50,303 bases of DNA, taken from assembly GCF_000350225.1 (NCBI RefSeq), contig NW_005179095.1, forward strand, positions 33,599-83,901. Reading direction: 5' to 3'. Source of the DNA: Chondrus crispus. Taxonomy: Eukaryota; Rhodophyta; Florideophyceae; Gigartinales; Gigartinaceae. The position numbers were made by a program, and so were the translations under genes. The notes under the pieces were generated by a model. It worked only from the letters and a program-made list of their open reading frames with translations, searched no databases and was not told the DNA's origin. This document shows, in pieces, positions 30,285 to 41,828 of this stretch (position 1 is its first letter; every line of letters starts with the position of its first letter).

Positions 30285-30944
30285 GCGGTGAACACGCCAA
30301 TGCTAGCAATGAAAAGAGAGGGTCTGAGGGAACTTGACGAGAAGAAGACGGACTTACGGTTGCTGTGAGAGGCCGTATGCCTATGAACGTTGTGCAACTT
30401 GCCTCGCTTGTGTGGTTTAGCTTTTCGTTGTTTTTCATACTCTTGTAGATACGAAAATGATGGATTCAGGTATGGCTTGTGGAAGGGCGGGAATGCTTCA
30501 TTTTACCTGCTGGCTTATTGGACGATTTAAAAATTTAAAAACGGTCCGTTTGAAAGTGATTTCAGATGGCAATTCGAAGAGCGCACTGTAATCCAGGCTT
30601 CTGGGACTGTAAAGTTAAGGCAAGGCTGGGATATGAGAATGGCTCTATTTCTTCGGCTACCGTAGGCTACTTCGTGGAGGGAGCCAGTTGCTCTTGAGCA
30701 GCACTTCATCCTACAACGATTGGACTGTTTGCGCACGCACAAACTTCAAGAGCAGAGGCAATGTGCCCTGGCGAAGGTCATGCTGCAGCACCGCAACTTT
30801 CTGTCCGCCCGGTTTGTCCTGTTTCGGAATTCTTTCCATGTATCACATCGACTGACGTGTGAATTGCAGATGCGTCTGCGTTTCCACTGTCCCAGCGACT
30901 TCTATCGTCAAACTGGAGTCTTCTAAGAGGCTTGCACCATACAA
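30285..30944. promoter_or_regulatory. Divergent intergenic region (shared promoter zone)
   Basis: This 660-bp gap lies between the CENP-C-like gene (minus) and the VPS13-like gene (plus), which start away from each other, so both promoters must lie here. It holds no long reading frame. No core promoter element could be assigned with confidence. Confidence 0.5.
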
Positions 30945-33900
30945 ATGGGCCTGCTACAGGCCATTGCCCTTGAAGCTTTGAGCGAGTATTGCCCGGGTCT
31001 AGATCTGGACAGCTTGCGAGTGAATGTCCTCAAGGGACGACTAGAACTGAGCGATGTCGCCCTGGGCCCAGGACATGTTATTGCGGCAGCGGGGTTACCA
31101 TTTCGCCTCACACACGGCGCTATTGGGCAGCTCGGTTTGCATATCCCGTGGGCTTCCATTTACTCTGCACCTGTAAAGGTCAGTGCTCATGGAGTGGAGA
31201 TGCACTTCTCGGAGGTACGCTTTGCGGAAACTCAGAAGGAAGTCTTCGACGCGTTTCGCAATGAGAGCCGACGGGCGAAGAACCGGATGCTTGCAGAGGG
31301 GGAACATGCCGAGTCTGCAGTAACCAGAGCTTTGCAGAAGCTCTTGCCCACATTTGTACATCGCGTTGAAGCAGACATTACGGATGTGAAACTAGTATTG
31401 CACTTTGCCAGTGGAGAAGAGGCCTGCGTTACTCTGCAAGCGTTTACCGTAAGCCCCGTGGATGTGGCTGGACCGCAGGCTCTGGCGAAAGACCACGGGG
31501 CTCTTGCAAAGCAAATTGTTTTTAAAGGACTTTCGGCATCATTGCTGGGGGACTCCAGAACCGTGCTTGCGATATCAACCGATCTGGTCATCCTTCAGCT
31601 GATGCTTAGTGAGAGTATTTACGAGGTCAACGTCTTGTTGTCGGACGAATTGTCTCTTGCACTTGACTTATCGCTAGATTTATTTTTGTCTTGTCTACGG
31701 GCGCGCATTTGTCGCTGGAAGCGTGCGGCATTGTACGGCCGCCCTCACGAAACAGTTTCCGCAAACTCGCGCTCATGGTTGCAGTACGCAGTCCGTGCCA
31801 TGTGTGGGCGACAAGATATTGCGCGTTCAGAGTTGTCTGTGGATATATGCCGTCGAGCAACTGCGTCATTCCGAGATTACAAACGTCTGCATCTCCTTCG
31901 CTTGCGAAATGCCGATGCTCTCAGTGAGGACGACGAAAAGCAAATACGAAACCTAGAGGATGTTTTGGACGCAGATATGATATTGCTATTGAGGAAAAAT
32001 GCTCGCGCTGATGTGATGGCGGAAGAAGTATCTGCTTTTGCCACCAAAGAATGGCTAAGTTGGGTTTTCTTTGACAGGCGCATGTCCGAGGAACGAGAAC
32101 ATCTCTCAGGGGAAATCCGTAAGTCGCTATATGTCGTTGGCAGGCGAGAGCGAGGGGAACACGACGTTGGAAAAACGCCTGCAGCACGATCCGAATCTCT
32201 CCAAGCGTTGACGCGACCCTGGTCACACTTGAAGCTTTCTTTTGACGTGAAGGGCTTCTCCACAAGCCTGACAAATTCAAAAAGCCGCGTGGGGTCTTTG
32301 ACTCTTAGTGGCTTTCAATGTCAAGCGATGCTCGATTCTGGTCTGCGATCTTACGAGACGACGCTCATAGTCTCTGACTTCGTATTGAGAGACAAAGACA
32401 GCATCATCGCGTGCCGTGGAAAAATTTCCGGCGAAGTCCAAGATAATTTAGACACACAAGAAGGTTGTGCGTTTTTCCAAGCAGGGTTTCGGCGAGCAGC
32501 GTCGGGAAATGATATTTCTGCAGAGCTGAAAATCGCGCCGTTTGTTTGTTTGTTAGCTGTGAACCGGTTCTTTTTTTACTCTGAGCTCGTGGGAGCAATG
32601 AGTTCATTGATCAGTTCTCCGCCTCCCAACTCTTTGGCAAATGTTGCCGAAGCCAGATATGGAAAAGCCAGTAAGGCTGGCACCCCTCCACGTTTGGCCT
32701 TCCAGATAGCCATACCGAGTGCTGAGGTGCTCGTTGGCTACAGGCAGACGATTGCAACAACGGTAGAGGCCCAAAAATGGTTTCTTATCCATACACATAC
32801 AATTACCCTCTGCGTCACTGATATGTTAAACGGATTTCATATGACAGGAAGCGTCTGTGGAAGTATCCAAGACGTCCCTCCGTCGGAATTTAAACCCGAT
32901 GTTCGAAGAATGTTGCAGGTTCCGGGGAATGACTCTGTGCAAAGTGGAAAGTGCTTGGGTGTTTCTACGAGTGCTGTAATCAAACTTAGTTCTAGTAGTT
33001 TTTCTTTGCAAAGCGAGTTACTTCAAGCAAATTTGACATCAGCTGGGGTGCACGATCTTGTGTGCATATCAAGGAAGGCCCTCGAGCAGTTAGTGGACAT
33101 CCATGTCGATAGCGGGAGGCACACCCTGGTTAATGTTCCCTTGAAGAAAAGCTCAGATTTGGAAGCAGGCAGATCTTATCGATTTGCGGTTTCCAGTCTG
33201 ACGTGCAGTTTTCATGAGTTTTCAAATGCTTCAAGTTCTCTGCTATCTGCACGCCTTGATGTCTCGGAGCTCTCAATAACCTTGTCAAGAGAATCCGTTG
33301 TCGACGCCACTGTGAAGCAAGCAAGATTTTCTGATATTTTGCATGGAGGCCATGCCTTTGTTTCAGGGAGCCCACGACATGCTTTTGGAATCCATCTTGA
33401 AAGCTGTGAGAGGTTGCAAGGAAAGAGAATTGACTTTGATATTAAGGTAGCATCTGCTTTTATCCTATTGAAACCAGAATCCCTGAATGTCGTGGTTTTC
33501 ATCTTGCATCGAATGACGAAAGCGCTTGCGACGGAGTCATCGAGGACGGGGGCCATGAAGCCTGCAGGTATGCAAAACGATTTCTCAACGCCATCCTTGT
33601 CTCCCAGAGTCCCGTCCCGCACGTCTGCGTTTTTTCGAGACTTGCAATTAAGATGTCTATGCGAAGGAAGTGATATAGTCCTTTGCACTCAAAACGTGTT
33701 CTTGGTGGAACATGCCGGGACGTGGAGTGGATCTGTACATAGCCTGGAAGGCAGAGATCACACCGAACTCTCGGCAGTCCACAACGTGTTTTTACAAAAG
33801 GTGCCTACCTCTCTTCCGTGGCCCTCCGATCGCAGAGCTTTGTCCTTCAATATTACTCCGACTTCTACAAACATTAACATCCATTCCCTTCAAGCAACTG

Positions 33901-36900
33901 TTGTACGTTCCTCGATTGAACGCCTCGTGGGTATGTGTCAATTGCTGACAGACTCAGTTGAACGTGCCGCTAACACCTGCAAAATTGCTCCGGATGTCGA
34001 TGCGGCACATGATGAGACACCTGTAGACCAACCACGCCGACATTCTGTTTCTATCCAGGGCGCTGAGGTCACCGTTCGCCTTCCTGTTTCATTGCATGGA
34101 AATGGTTGCATTTGCATTGAAACGTCTCTTTTGACAACAACCTTTGGATCTGATGCCTTCGTTTTGTCGCTTCGGAAGGCTTCAGTCTTGACGAGAGGTT
34201 CTGTGCTGGAGCAAACGATTCTATCGCCGGAAATACACTTTCCACTGCATCAACTTCGAAATGCCCGGTAGTCGTCAGGGGCCTGGACCTCGATGTGAGC
34301 CACGCTGGCAAAGCTGACTTTGGCACATCAGAATTAATCCACCAGCAAAGAAATGACTGGAACATTCAGGTCCTCAGCAAAGCTGCTTTCTTCATCACTG
34401 CAAGCCAAATGCGTCTAGTGCAGCTTCTCCCCAGAGCCTTGAAAAGCACTGTACATTCTGCAACGGAACCTGGGACAAATCACGCTACCAAATCAGCTGA
34501 CACCAAAGATCGCTCAGACCACAAACCCCATCCGGTACTCATCTCGAGCTTTGAGCATTCTACCCTAAAATTGCAGACACAAGCTATCTCTGTGGAAATT
34601 CTGAACGATGATGACCGTGGTTCTGTAGTATCTACAATTGCTTTCCTGGAGATGGATCCCATTCGCATGTCCAAACGGAGCGCGTGCGAGGTAAGAAGTG
34701 AGAACACTGAGATGACGGTGACAAGGTGCACCATACTTTGCCGGGCGTTGCGACTTGAGGATAGAGATTTCGAAGTCCCAATTCGTCTTCGCGAGGTCAT
34801 CAGCACGCGACGCAATAATGGCAACTTAGACAATGAGTATGAAGCTACGTTTGTTTCAAAGACGGATCATGCTTTGGCCATAGAGAGCGTTTCTAGAACT
34901 GACAGATATGGGGTAGAGAAGTCTTCGCTAAGCATTGAAGTGAAAGGTCTTCGAGTGGTTCCATCACCGTCTCTTTACGAACGTTTGAATCAATTCCTTG
35001 TCAGGAGCTCTGTCCCTGTACGAAAAACAACACCAGGACGCTCCTCACGCTCCTCGCTCTCATCTAAGGATAGAGATGAAGTATGTGAAGACAGTCAAAT
35101 TGACACTGTAACGAGTGCATTCGAATGCTCTTTAGAAAACCTCACAGACCCACTCATGAAGGAAGAAAAGGCCGTCCAGAAGGTCTCTGTGAAGTTTTCT
35201 GACACTGCGATTCAGGTATATGGAAAAGGCCGAAGCGTGTCGGAATCGTCAACGATAGTTGCCATTGGTACTCTGAAAACCAACCTCTTATTCGCAGCTG
35301 ACGGTCACTTGCTTTCAGGGTCAGAAATTCGGTGCAAAGAAACACTTGTTTCAATGATAAAGATACCAGAGGAAGTTGTGACTACTGAAAAACATGCTGT
35401 CAACCTTACTGATATTGAAGTGTCGCAAAGAGTACAAAAACACATCGAGAAGAGTACCAAGTTTCTCGATGGCCTGAATCAAACAGGACCCTCGTTTCTT
35501 AGTCACCATTTGACAGTGCCAAGCAAGCGATTGCGGTGGAACTTCTTCAGGCAAGACAGCGATGTCCACCGAGCAGAAGAACTGGTAAAAATTCCAAGTG
35601 CAGCTCTTCGCTTGCCTGGGCGGAATTTGGATCGTCTTACTCTTCTGATCCCGACCGTAACTGTAGAAACACACATTCAGTCTCTGTTACATTTCGCCCA
35701 TCTCATGTCTCGATTAGAATGCCTTCCGAAGTTGGATTCGAATTCGGAGATTATTCTTTCGCCGCTTCAGCTGTCGGTCAGCAACATATCGTTTCGAATC
35801 AGGTTACCCACAAGTGCAGGCGACGATCCGGAAAATATGGGACACTTGAAACACGTCTCATTGCGTTCTAGATCTAGCATTGAAGGAGTCTTAGGTCGAA
35901 ATTTGTCTGGATTGACAGCTAGCGTACAATTGACAATCGATGTGTTTGATGAGGAACGAGGCTTGCGAGATCGCATTTGTTCGCTTATTGGTGTGAGAAT
36001 AGAAGGTCATTTCTCTGACGACATCTCGATTTCACTTCATTGTGACAGGCTCTCGAGAATTGTGGTAAGTCCCTTGACCATTCGGGCAGTTGCATGCCTT
36101 GCCTTCGTTGCCTCGGGGAAGGCATCAAGGCCGAAAACCGTGAAGAACAAGCCTGCGTTTGCATCAGGAGTAGGGAAAATGAACGAGTGCAAATCGCATG
36201 AAACTAAAGTTATAAACTGGACCATAGCCTTACGGGGAGTCGCATTCTGTTGTATTGCAGAGAATCCTCGTATCCAGTTACTCAGACTGAATCTCCGGCA
36301 GGTTTCAAGTTCAGGGCATTTTTCGCTGCCTTATTGCGAGAAGGGGAAGCTAGAACTGAAAGTTCTTGATTTAGTCCTGGAGGACACATTCTCGTGGAGA
36401 CTATATGGCGCTCAGGACCCTACCGAAAGCTCTGTCCATTGGACAAACATTGCTTGCGGGATACGAAATCGTCCAAGACACAAATATTCCCGGTACGCAA
36501 GCCAAGATGATGACTGCTCCGTCACAGATGTCCCTGTTCTTCTTTCCCAATTTTCGTGGCATCACTCCTTCAAGCATGTATATGCACATGTGCAGTCGAG
36601 AGGCTTCGAAATCAATCTTGACATGGCAATTGTTCCTCTTTTATCTTCTTGGGCAGCCTCTTTAAGTGAATCAATGAATAGGTTTCGACCGCAGTGTACA
36701 GAAGATCTCAATATCAATGAAATCCACAAGCAGGAAAGGCATGAATTTCTCATTGCGGTTGACCAACTGGCAATCGGTCCTATTGAGTTGGTCATTTCTA
36801 CAAAAGCACCGCCCCCACGTATCCGGGACAGCCTCTTACATCGGGCTTTTATTTGGCTGGTTGGTTCTGAATCTATCTCGGGAATCACTCTCACAATTCC

Positions 36901-37288
36901 TCGAATTGTTCTCAACGGTGAATTCTATGATTTCGATCTTTTTGTGCAGCATCTTCAGAGAGTGTACATCGAAGCCTTCACATCACGACAAGTAGGGATG
37001 CAGTTGCTCTTGCAAACTGCAAGCTTCTCGCGTCTCGCAAGAACTATATACACTTCCTTTGTCCGGCGAAGGGCAACCAATTTGCTACAAACTGTGGATC
37101 TGGGTTCGAAACAAGTAGCAGCTCTTCCCTGGAAGAAGTCGCGCGGTCTTTTAGAGGCAACAAGTGAAGCACTAAGTATGCTTTCCACTCATGATCGCGT
37201 GAATCCGTCTCACGAAGCCACATCAGTGGCTCGCAAGGCGGATTCTCCGAATTCGGAGACACCCTACGGAATGGTATGGAAGCGGTAG
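30945..37288 (+). CDS. VPS13/chorein-type lipid-transfer protein
   Basis: The N-terminus (LSEYCPGLDLDSLRVNVLKG, LELSDV, LPFRLTHGAIGQLGLHIPW, PVKVSAHGVEM) is a clear chorein_N domain. VPS13-family proteins form a hydrophobic groove that moves phospholipids between organelles at contact sites. The remaining sequence is the usual long series of beta-rich repeats. Two frames are involved: 30945-34271, and a second one open from upstream of 34295 to 37288. A phase-1 intron with GT at 34198 and AG at 34271 (74 nt) joins them as V-RGLDLDVSHAG; a frameshift is the alternative. The product would be about 2090 residues, well short of the roughly 3000 common in VPS13, and the C-terminal DH-like/PH region is not seen. 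The stop is 17 bp from the convergent epimerase stop. Confidence 0.8.
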
Positions 37289-37304
37289 TCTACAGCTCTT
37301 CTTT

Positions 37305-38132
37305 CTATATGACTGACTTCAACTCGAGGCTACATGTCCAAAAGTTATTTGGTTCGACGACAGCCGGAGTAGCCACGCGGGCAGGTTCTATGCAAAGGAA
37401 GTGTTTCCATCCATCATCTGGCATGTCCGACAAGGCAGCGGCTTTTTCAACATGTGGATTCCAAACGACTGCCTCTGGCATATTCTTCTTGTAAATGGCG
37501 AGATTTGCAGTGGATAGATCGATACGATCGGGAGCGTCAAAATATACACGATCTACTTCCTTTCCGAAACCAACTTTGCCTGCCTGGCTCTTGATTTTTG
37601 ATGCCAGATTTGTCTCCGTGTTGTCCTCGTACGAGAGTCCGTCAAATCCATGTAGAGTAGTTATTTGAGGATCACATGTAAAGTAAGAGTGCAGGGCCAT
37701 CGTAAAGCTGAAGGCCTCGCCGTTCGTATTTTTGTTAGTCACGCTCATATCGAGAGCAATAGAGTTTCCATCGGATGCCAGGGTAATGATGAGGGCAAGT
37801 TGGAATGAATGCGGCCATTCGCTGTTTCGTGTCTCATCTGTGTCTGCAAGAACAAGACGAGCAGCGGCCCCGCTCTTCTGCTCGAAGGCTTGATCAAGAG
37901 ACCATATCATATTCCTCGCAAAGCCGTGTTGCCTGAGCGGCCCCTTCTTCGCAAACTGCGGGAAGCACACCGGAATTCCTCCCCGAATAGCTTTGCTTCC
38001 ATCGTAAATGGCAGTCGGCGAGGTATAGATCATTTCGCGACCTGCAGCATTCTTCCAACTTGTCACATGAGCTCCGAAATGGTGCACAACAAGGGCAGAC
38101 TGCCCATCGGCTGACAAAGTAGTGGTATTCAT
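37305..38132 (-). CDS. Glucose-6-phosphate 1-epimerase (aldose epimerase family)
   Basis: A 275-residue protein from ATG 38132. An upstream in-frame ATG (38309) would add 59 poorly conserved residues. Family marks are IRGGIPVCFPQF with Arg50, QHGFARN, LHSYF with the catalytic His148, VVWNP and CIEPARV with the catalytic Glu249. This is the pattern of the YeaD/Ymr099c type that interconverts alpha and beta anomers of hexose-6-phosphates. The length equals that of the family, and no targeting signal is obvious with the short start, so a cytosolic location is likely. The gene converges on the VPS13-like gene with only 16 bp between the stops. The frame is intact. Confidence 0.85.
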   Translation of the reverse strand: MNTTTLSADGQSALVVHHFGAHVTSWKNAAGREMIYTSPTAIYDGSKAIRGGIPVCFPQFAKKGPLRQHGFARNMIWSLDQAFEQKSGAAARLVLADTDETRNSEWPHSFQLALIITLASDGNSIALDMSVTNKNTNGEAFSFTMALHSYFTCDPQITTLHGFDGLSYEDNTETNLASKIKSQAGKVGFGKEVDRVYFDAPDRIDLSTANLAIYKKNMPEAVVWNPHVEKAAALSDMPDDGWKHFLCIEPARVATPAVVEPNNFWTCSLELKSVI

Positions 38133-38309
38133 GACGCAATAGTTAGTATACGAGAGTGTGGAGGAGCTTGTGTGCGTTGTGGTACTTCTGAAATGCGAAG
38201 TATACTGATGCTCCGTTAAAAGGAAGACGAATGCCCTTTTTGTTTTACCCTGATAGAAACTACCAGGTAGAGAGAGCGCACTGCACACAGTGACTTCCAC
38301 AAGATTCAC

Positions 38310-39289
38310 CGCGCCCCTCTAGCTAGTGGATCGAAAAAGTTATTGAATTTAACGCTCCCAATAGAAACAACGTTTCTCCGCCTCGTCAGCTTTTCATGCA
38401 TCAGCATGTGTCGTGCTGCAAGCCCCGAACGTACGTCATTTCGTCTTGCTACAGCACTCAAGGGTGCCGTAGTGCTCGTACTACGTGTAGCAACCAGTGG
38501 ACATCACCGCTTCAACAAGGAGTTACGGTCGAAATGACACATATTTCTACCTGCTTGAGGCGGTCGTGCTGGATTCAAAGCAAGATCACCGCGCTATCGT
38601 CAGTCTGTACAGTATCATCAAAACGAACGCTGTCACCGAGTTCCCCCTTCATCCATTTTTGCAGTAGTCGTTTTTCGTTTCCGAGTTTGATTAGAGTTTT
38701 CACATTTACTATATTTTGCAATTCATGCAAACACAGGACGGGAATTTGCCATTGAAGTTGCAGGTGCGTGACAGGCGAAAATGACAAAACTACATTTGCT
38801 TGCAGGATAAATCACAAGAAAAGTAAACAATTAATTGTGGCTCTTGAAGTTTGAAGGTAAAGGGGTCGAAGTAGAAGTACTTCTCTGACATGCTTCAGTA
38901 TGCTGCCACGGCGGTTCCGATTTTGAAGTAACGTGATAGCATTTCTGATCCGATCCCTGATGAGATTATGCGGTGCTTGTCCTACTCACAATAACTCCTA
39001 ACAGTGAAGAAAGAGTTTCAGAATAAGCATCTCTTGAGCATAAAAGAAAGATGTTCAATTCTATCTCTAAAGACTGCAGTGTTTTCTTTCATGTGAGCAA
39101 ATGTGATGAACAAGTTGTCCAGAGTGTCGAAATAAAAAATAAACTGCTGTGCACAGATATATGGTGCTCTGTCGGATGCTCAACCATTTCAAGAACAGTG
39201 CTATACTGTATCTGAAGCGACTCAAATATTTTTGAAAAATGTTCCAACTTTCCTCTGGACAATCTCGCTTCTTCTACTACTGCTACTGC
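38310..39289. other. Intergenic region, no gene seen
   Basis: AT-rich sequence without a convincing frame on either strand. It must contain the promoter of the epimerase gene at its left end and the 3' end of the next minus-strand gene at its right end. Confidence 0.5.
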
Positions 39290-40438
39290 CTAAGGGGATA
39301 TGACATCGTCCGTATCGCATCCGGTTTTTAGTTGTTGTGTCGAAATCTCTTGCACCAGTCCTCGCAATACAGCCATCAATTGCAACTTTGCATGAGTTGC
39401 CTGCTTGTTTGCTTGAATGCGCACGGATTCCTCGTTTCTTAGTTTTTGCAATAAATCATACATTTCATTATCCAACAATCCAATAGCATCATCAACATTT
39501 GATGAGTGAGTTTTCTCAAACTTAAGGTTAGTGGCGTTTTTCTGTAAACCCGCTATTCGTGTGCTGATATCTTTGATATCCTGTATGTACCCATCGGTGT
39601 CATCCTTTTTTGAATGGATGCGACTTTCTAACTTGGAAATCGCATTTAGAATGTTTGGTATTTGATAGATTGTTTGTTTTCTAACCGCTTGGTTTTGAAG
39701 ACCGACCACGTAGATGTCATGGTTCGATATGAAATCGTCTATGTGACGGTTTTCCTGCTCCGTTTCTTCTAAGTTGGCGTAAATTGGATGCGCAAAGACC
39801 GTCCTGTTCTCACTCGGATTCGCAATATGAGCCTGAGCTTGTGAGAGGATATTATCGTTCCGCTCATCTTCGTATTTTTGTAGCAAATCGTTCAAAGTGT
39901 CTAACTCAAGGCGATATTCCTCAATGTCACGCAGGACTTCAGCGTGCTTCAGAGCTTCTATGGCAATTTCTAGTTCTCTTTCATTTGTCCTGTCGCCACC
40001 TCCCATGTTGTTCCTTACATCAGCCACCCATTTTTGCGCACAAGAAAGCTTGCTTTTATGACCACGATATCACGCGAATATATATCCAAAAACAGAAGTT
40101 AATTTAAGCCCTTTGTTGGTGCACCACTCTGGAAGATAAGCTTTGAGTTTCTCATACGCTTCCTGGCAGGTATCAATCTTTGTCAAGAGCTGCTTGGTTT
40201 GCATTGTGTTTTTCACTTCCAATGACGAGAGTCGGAATTTGCAATTGTACATGCAGTCGTCACATGCCGCAACTTGTTTTCGGCATTTGAAAACCTCGTC
40301 TCCGTTGAGAGTGAAGTATACATTGTTTGCTCTCAAGGTTTCGTGGGGGAAAGTCCCTGCTGGTTTCTCACTCGAACGGAAAAATGTTTGCCCAGGGGAG
40401 ACAAGCACAAACACGATAGATAAGAAAAATGCGAGCAT
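39290..40438 (-). CDS. Secreted, cysteine-containing coiled-coil protein; one in-frame TGA
   Basis: From ATG 40438 a frame of 122 codons starts with a clear signal peptide (LAFFLSIVFVLVSPGQTFF). A region with six cysteines follows, in KCRKQVAACDDCMYNCKF, DTCQ and EWCTN. TGA at 40072-40070 interrupts it. The same frame continues at once as YRGHKSKLSCAQKWVADV and stays open to 39290, adding a roughly 250-residue coiled coil (LELDTLNDLLQKYEDE; MYDLLQKLRNEESVR). A single gene is more likely than two. A 45-nt phase-0 intron (GT after the Thr-Ser codons, AG before LSCAQKW) removes the TGA; its donor GTTTTT is weak. Selenocysteine is possible but unsupported. The product should enter the secretory pathway. 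No family is recognised. Confidence 0.55.
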
Positions 40439-40980
40439 AGCAGACGTAGCTTCAGGTTCAGATGATAGAGTCTCAAGGGTTACTAAAGTGTTGGATGAAA
40501 TAATGACAGACTAGTTCTATATGCTTTAATGGTTTAAGAGAATTGCTGTCTCCTTGTAGACGCTGTGCCATAGCCATTCTTTGATGTCTCATGGAAAATC
40601 ACCGGGACTCACGTTGTCTAACTCTACACAGTTTCCTGGACAAAAAAAGCTATTCTAAGGGCTTTGTAAATATTATCCCTCTGCTGAATGCAAAGTCACT
40701 TTTCTTCGGCCTGCATTGAACGGTCTTTCATGCTTTGGGCTTGCATCAATCCCAAAAATTGATATTGAGGTCCATTCATTGATCAAATTCGTTACTGATA
40801 TGAATGAAACAGATCTGTGGAGATAAATTCTGAAAATAGTTCTTCACAAGTGCGCGAGGTAGCGGTACACAAAAATCAATCGAGATATGCCGCGTAAATA
40901 TGGTTTAAAACTCTTTTTTGCTTTAGCCGGCAAAACAAAGGTCAACAGACTTCTTGCATTCTATCCCTTTCTTCGCACTA
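40439..40980. other. Intergenic region, no gene seen
   Basis: AT-rich, with no supported frame. It holds the promoter of the secreted coiled-coil gene (left end) and stops at the TA duplication of the pogo derivative. Confidence 0.5.
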
Positions 40981-41826
40981 TAGTCGACCCTACGCATTAG
41001 TGCCGCCCCGTGTAAGGACTAATAATACGGCACTAATTCGGAGCGGCACAATCAGATGGCAGAACCACTACCCGGCCAGAACTCTGTTATTAGAGTCTGT
41101 TGTTGTTGCCATTGACCCTGTCTCTCATGCCTAGCTTCTAGAAAAGCTCGTTTTGCGGACCTCAAGTGCGATAAGGCATTGCTCACATCGCACTCCACAC
41201 CCAGACTCTGCAAAGACCCAAACAACCTTGCTAGCACTACAGCACTCGGTACGGCCCGCCTCTCCGTAATTTCACACTCGCCTTCTGCCACACAATCATC
41301 CATCATAGCATCACTGGCAGACTGATTCTGTAGCTCTCCGCCATAATGTATTAAATCGCAAGCATCACTAATAGAAGCTTCTGCCACAAGCTCATTAGTC
41401 TCGATCTCAATCCATTCCTCCACATCGCAGGGTGCAAAGTCTTTGTTCCGAGCGTTGTAGCTGTGTTGGTCACAATTTGTTGGAGTGAAGGAAGAGAGCG
41501 TTTGATGTTTCGGATGTTTCGCTCTGAATTTTGAACTGACGCATAACTTTGGTATTCGCATTCCCGACCTGCAGCAGATGCCCAACCTCGATTTTCTGTG
41601 CAATCGTACGGCGCGTACGCTTCGCTTTGGCGATCTTTTCAGGAATCATGTTTGGTCTTTGAGTGAGGTGCCATCACCAATTGAGTCTTTGAGCTGAGGC
41701 GCATGAGGAGTGGGCGATGACGACGTCGTGCATGACACGTGGCAGGACCTGTGTCTGCAGGTTTTTTGCGGCACTAATTCGAGGGTGGCAATAATGAAAG
41801 CGGCACTATTGCGCGTCCCCCCCCTG
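40981..41826. mobile_element. 846-bp pogo-type deletion derivative
   Basis: It is flanked by TA on both sides (40979-40980 and 41827-41828), as in Tc1/mariner/pogo insertion. The left end runs tagtcgaccctacgcattag then tgccgc. The right end read inward gives CAG, a G run, then acgcgcaatagtgccgc; the inner halves match. Copies of cggcactaattcg lie just inside both ends, near 41031 and 41770, in the same orientation, forming subterminal repeats. Inside is only a short remnant gene lacking the catalytic domain. Confidence 0.7.
41052..41649 (-). pseudogene. pogo transposase remnant: DNA-binding N-terminus joined to C-terminal tail
   Basis: From ATG 41649 the frame reads KAKRTRRTIAQKIEVGHLLQ with NANTKVMRQFKI, a Psq-type helix-turn-helix as at the start of pogo transposases. 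Within about 60 codons it stops. A second frame then carries VEEWIEIE, RLFGSLQSLGVECDV, ALSHLRSAKRAF and QQTLITEFWP, which resembles the C-terminal tail of pogo-like proteins. The DDE catalytic core (about 300 residues) is missing, so an internal deletion joined the two parts out of frame. The second frame alone (183 codons, 41052-41603) has an in-frame ATG. Confidence 0.6.
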
Positions 41827-41828
41827 TA

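Noticed and set aside
37290..37494. A further VPS13 exon after 37288
   Set aside because: GT at 37270 could be a donor, but the following sequence is antisense to the well-conserved epimerase and encodes nothing VPS13-like.
1352..40072. Stop-codon reassignment, because several frames continue past TAG, TGA or TAA
   Set aside because: All three stop codons also end intact genes here, and the interruptions use different stops, so mini-introns and mutation are simpler.
40070..40072. TGA as a selenocysteine codon
   Set aside because: No SECIS structure was identified, and a 45-nt in-phase intron explains it; kept only as a remote option.
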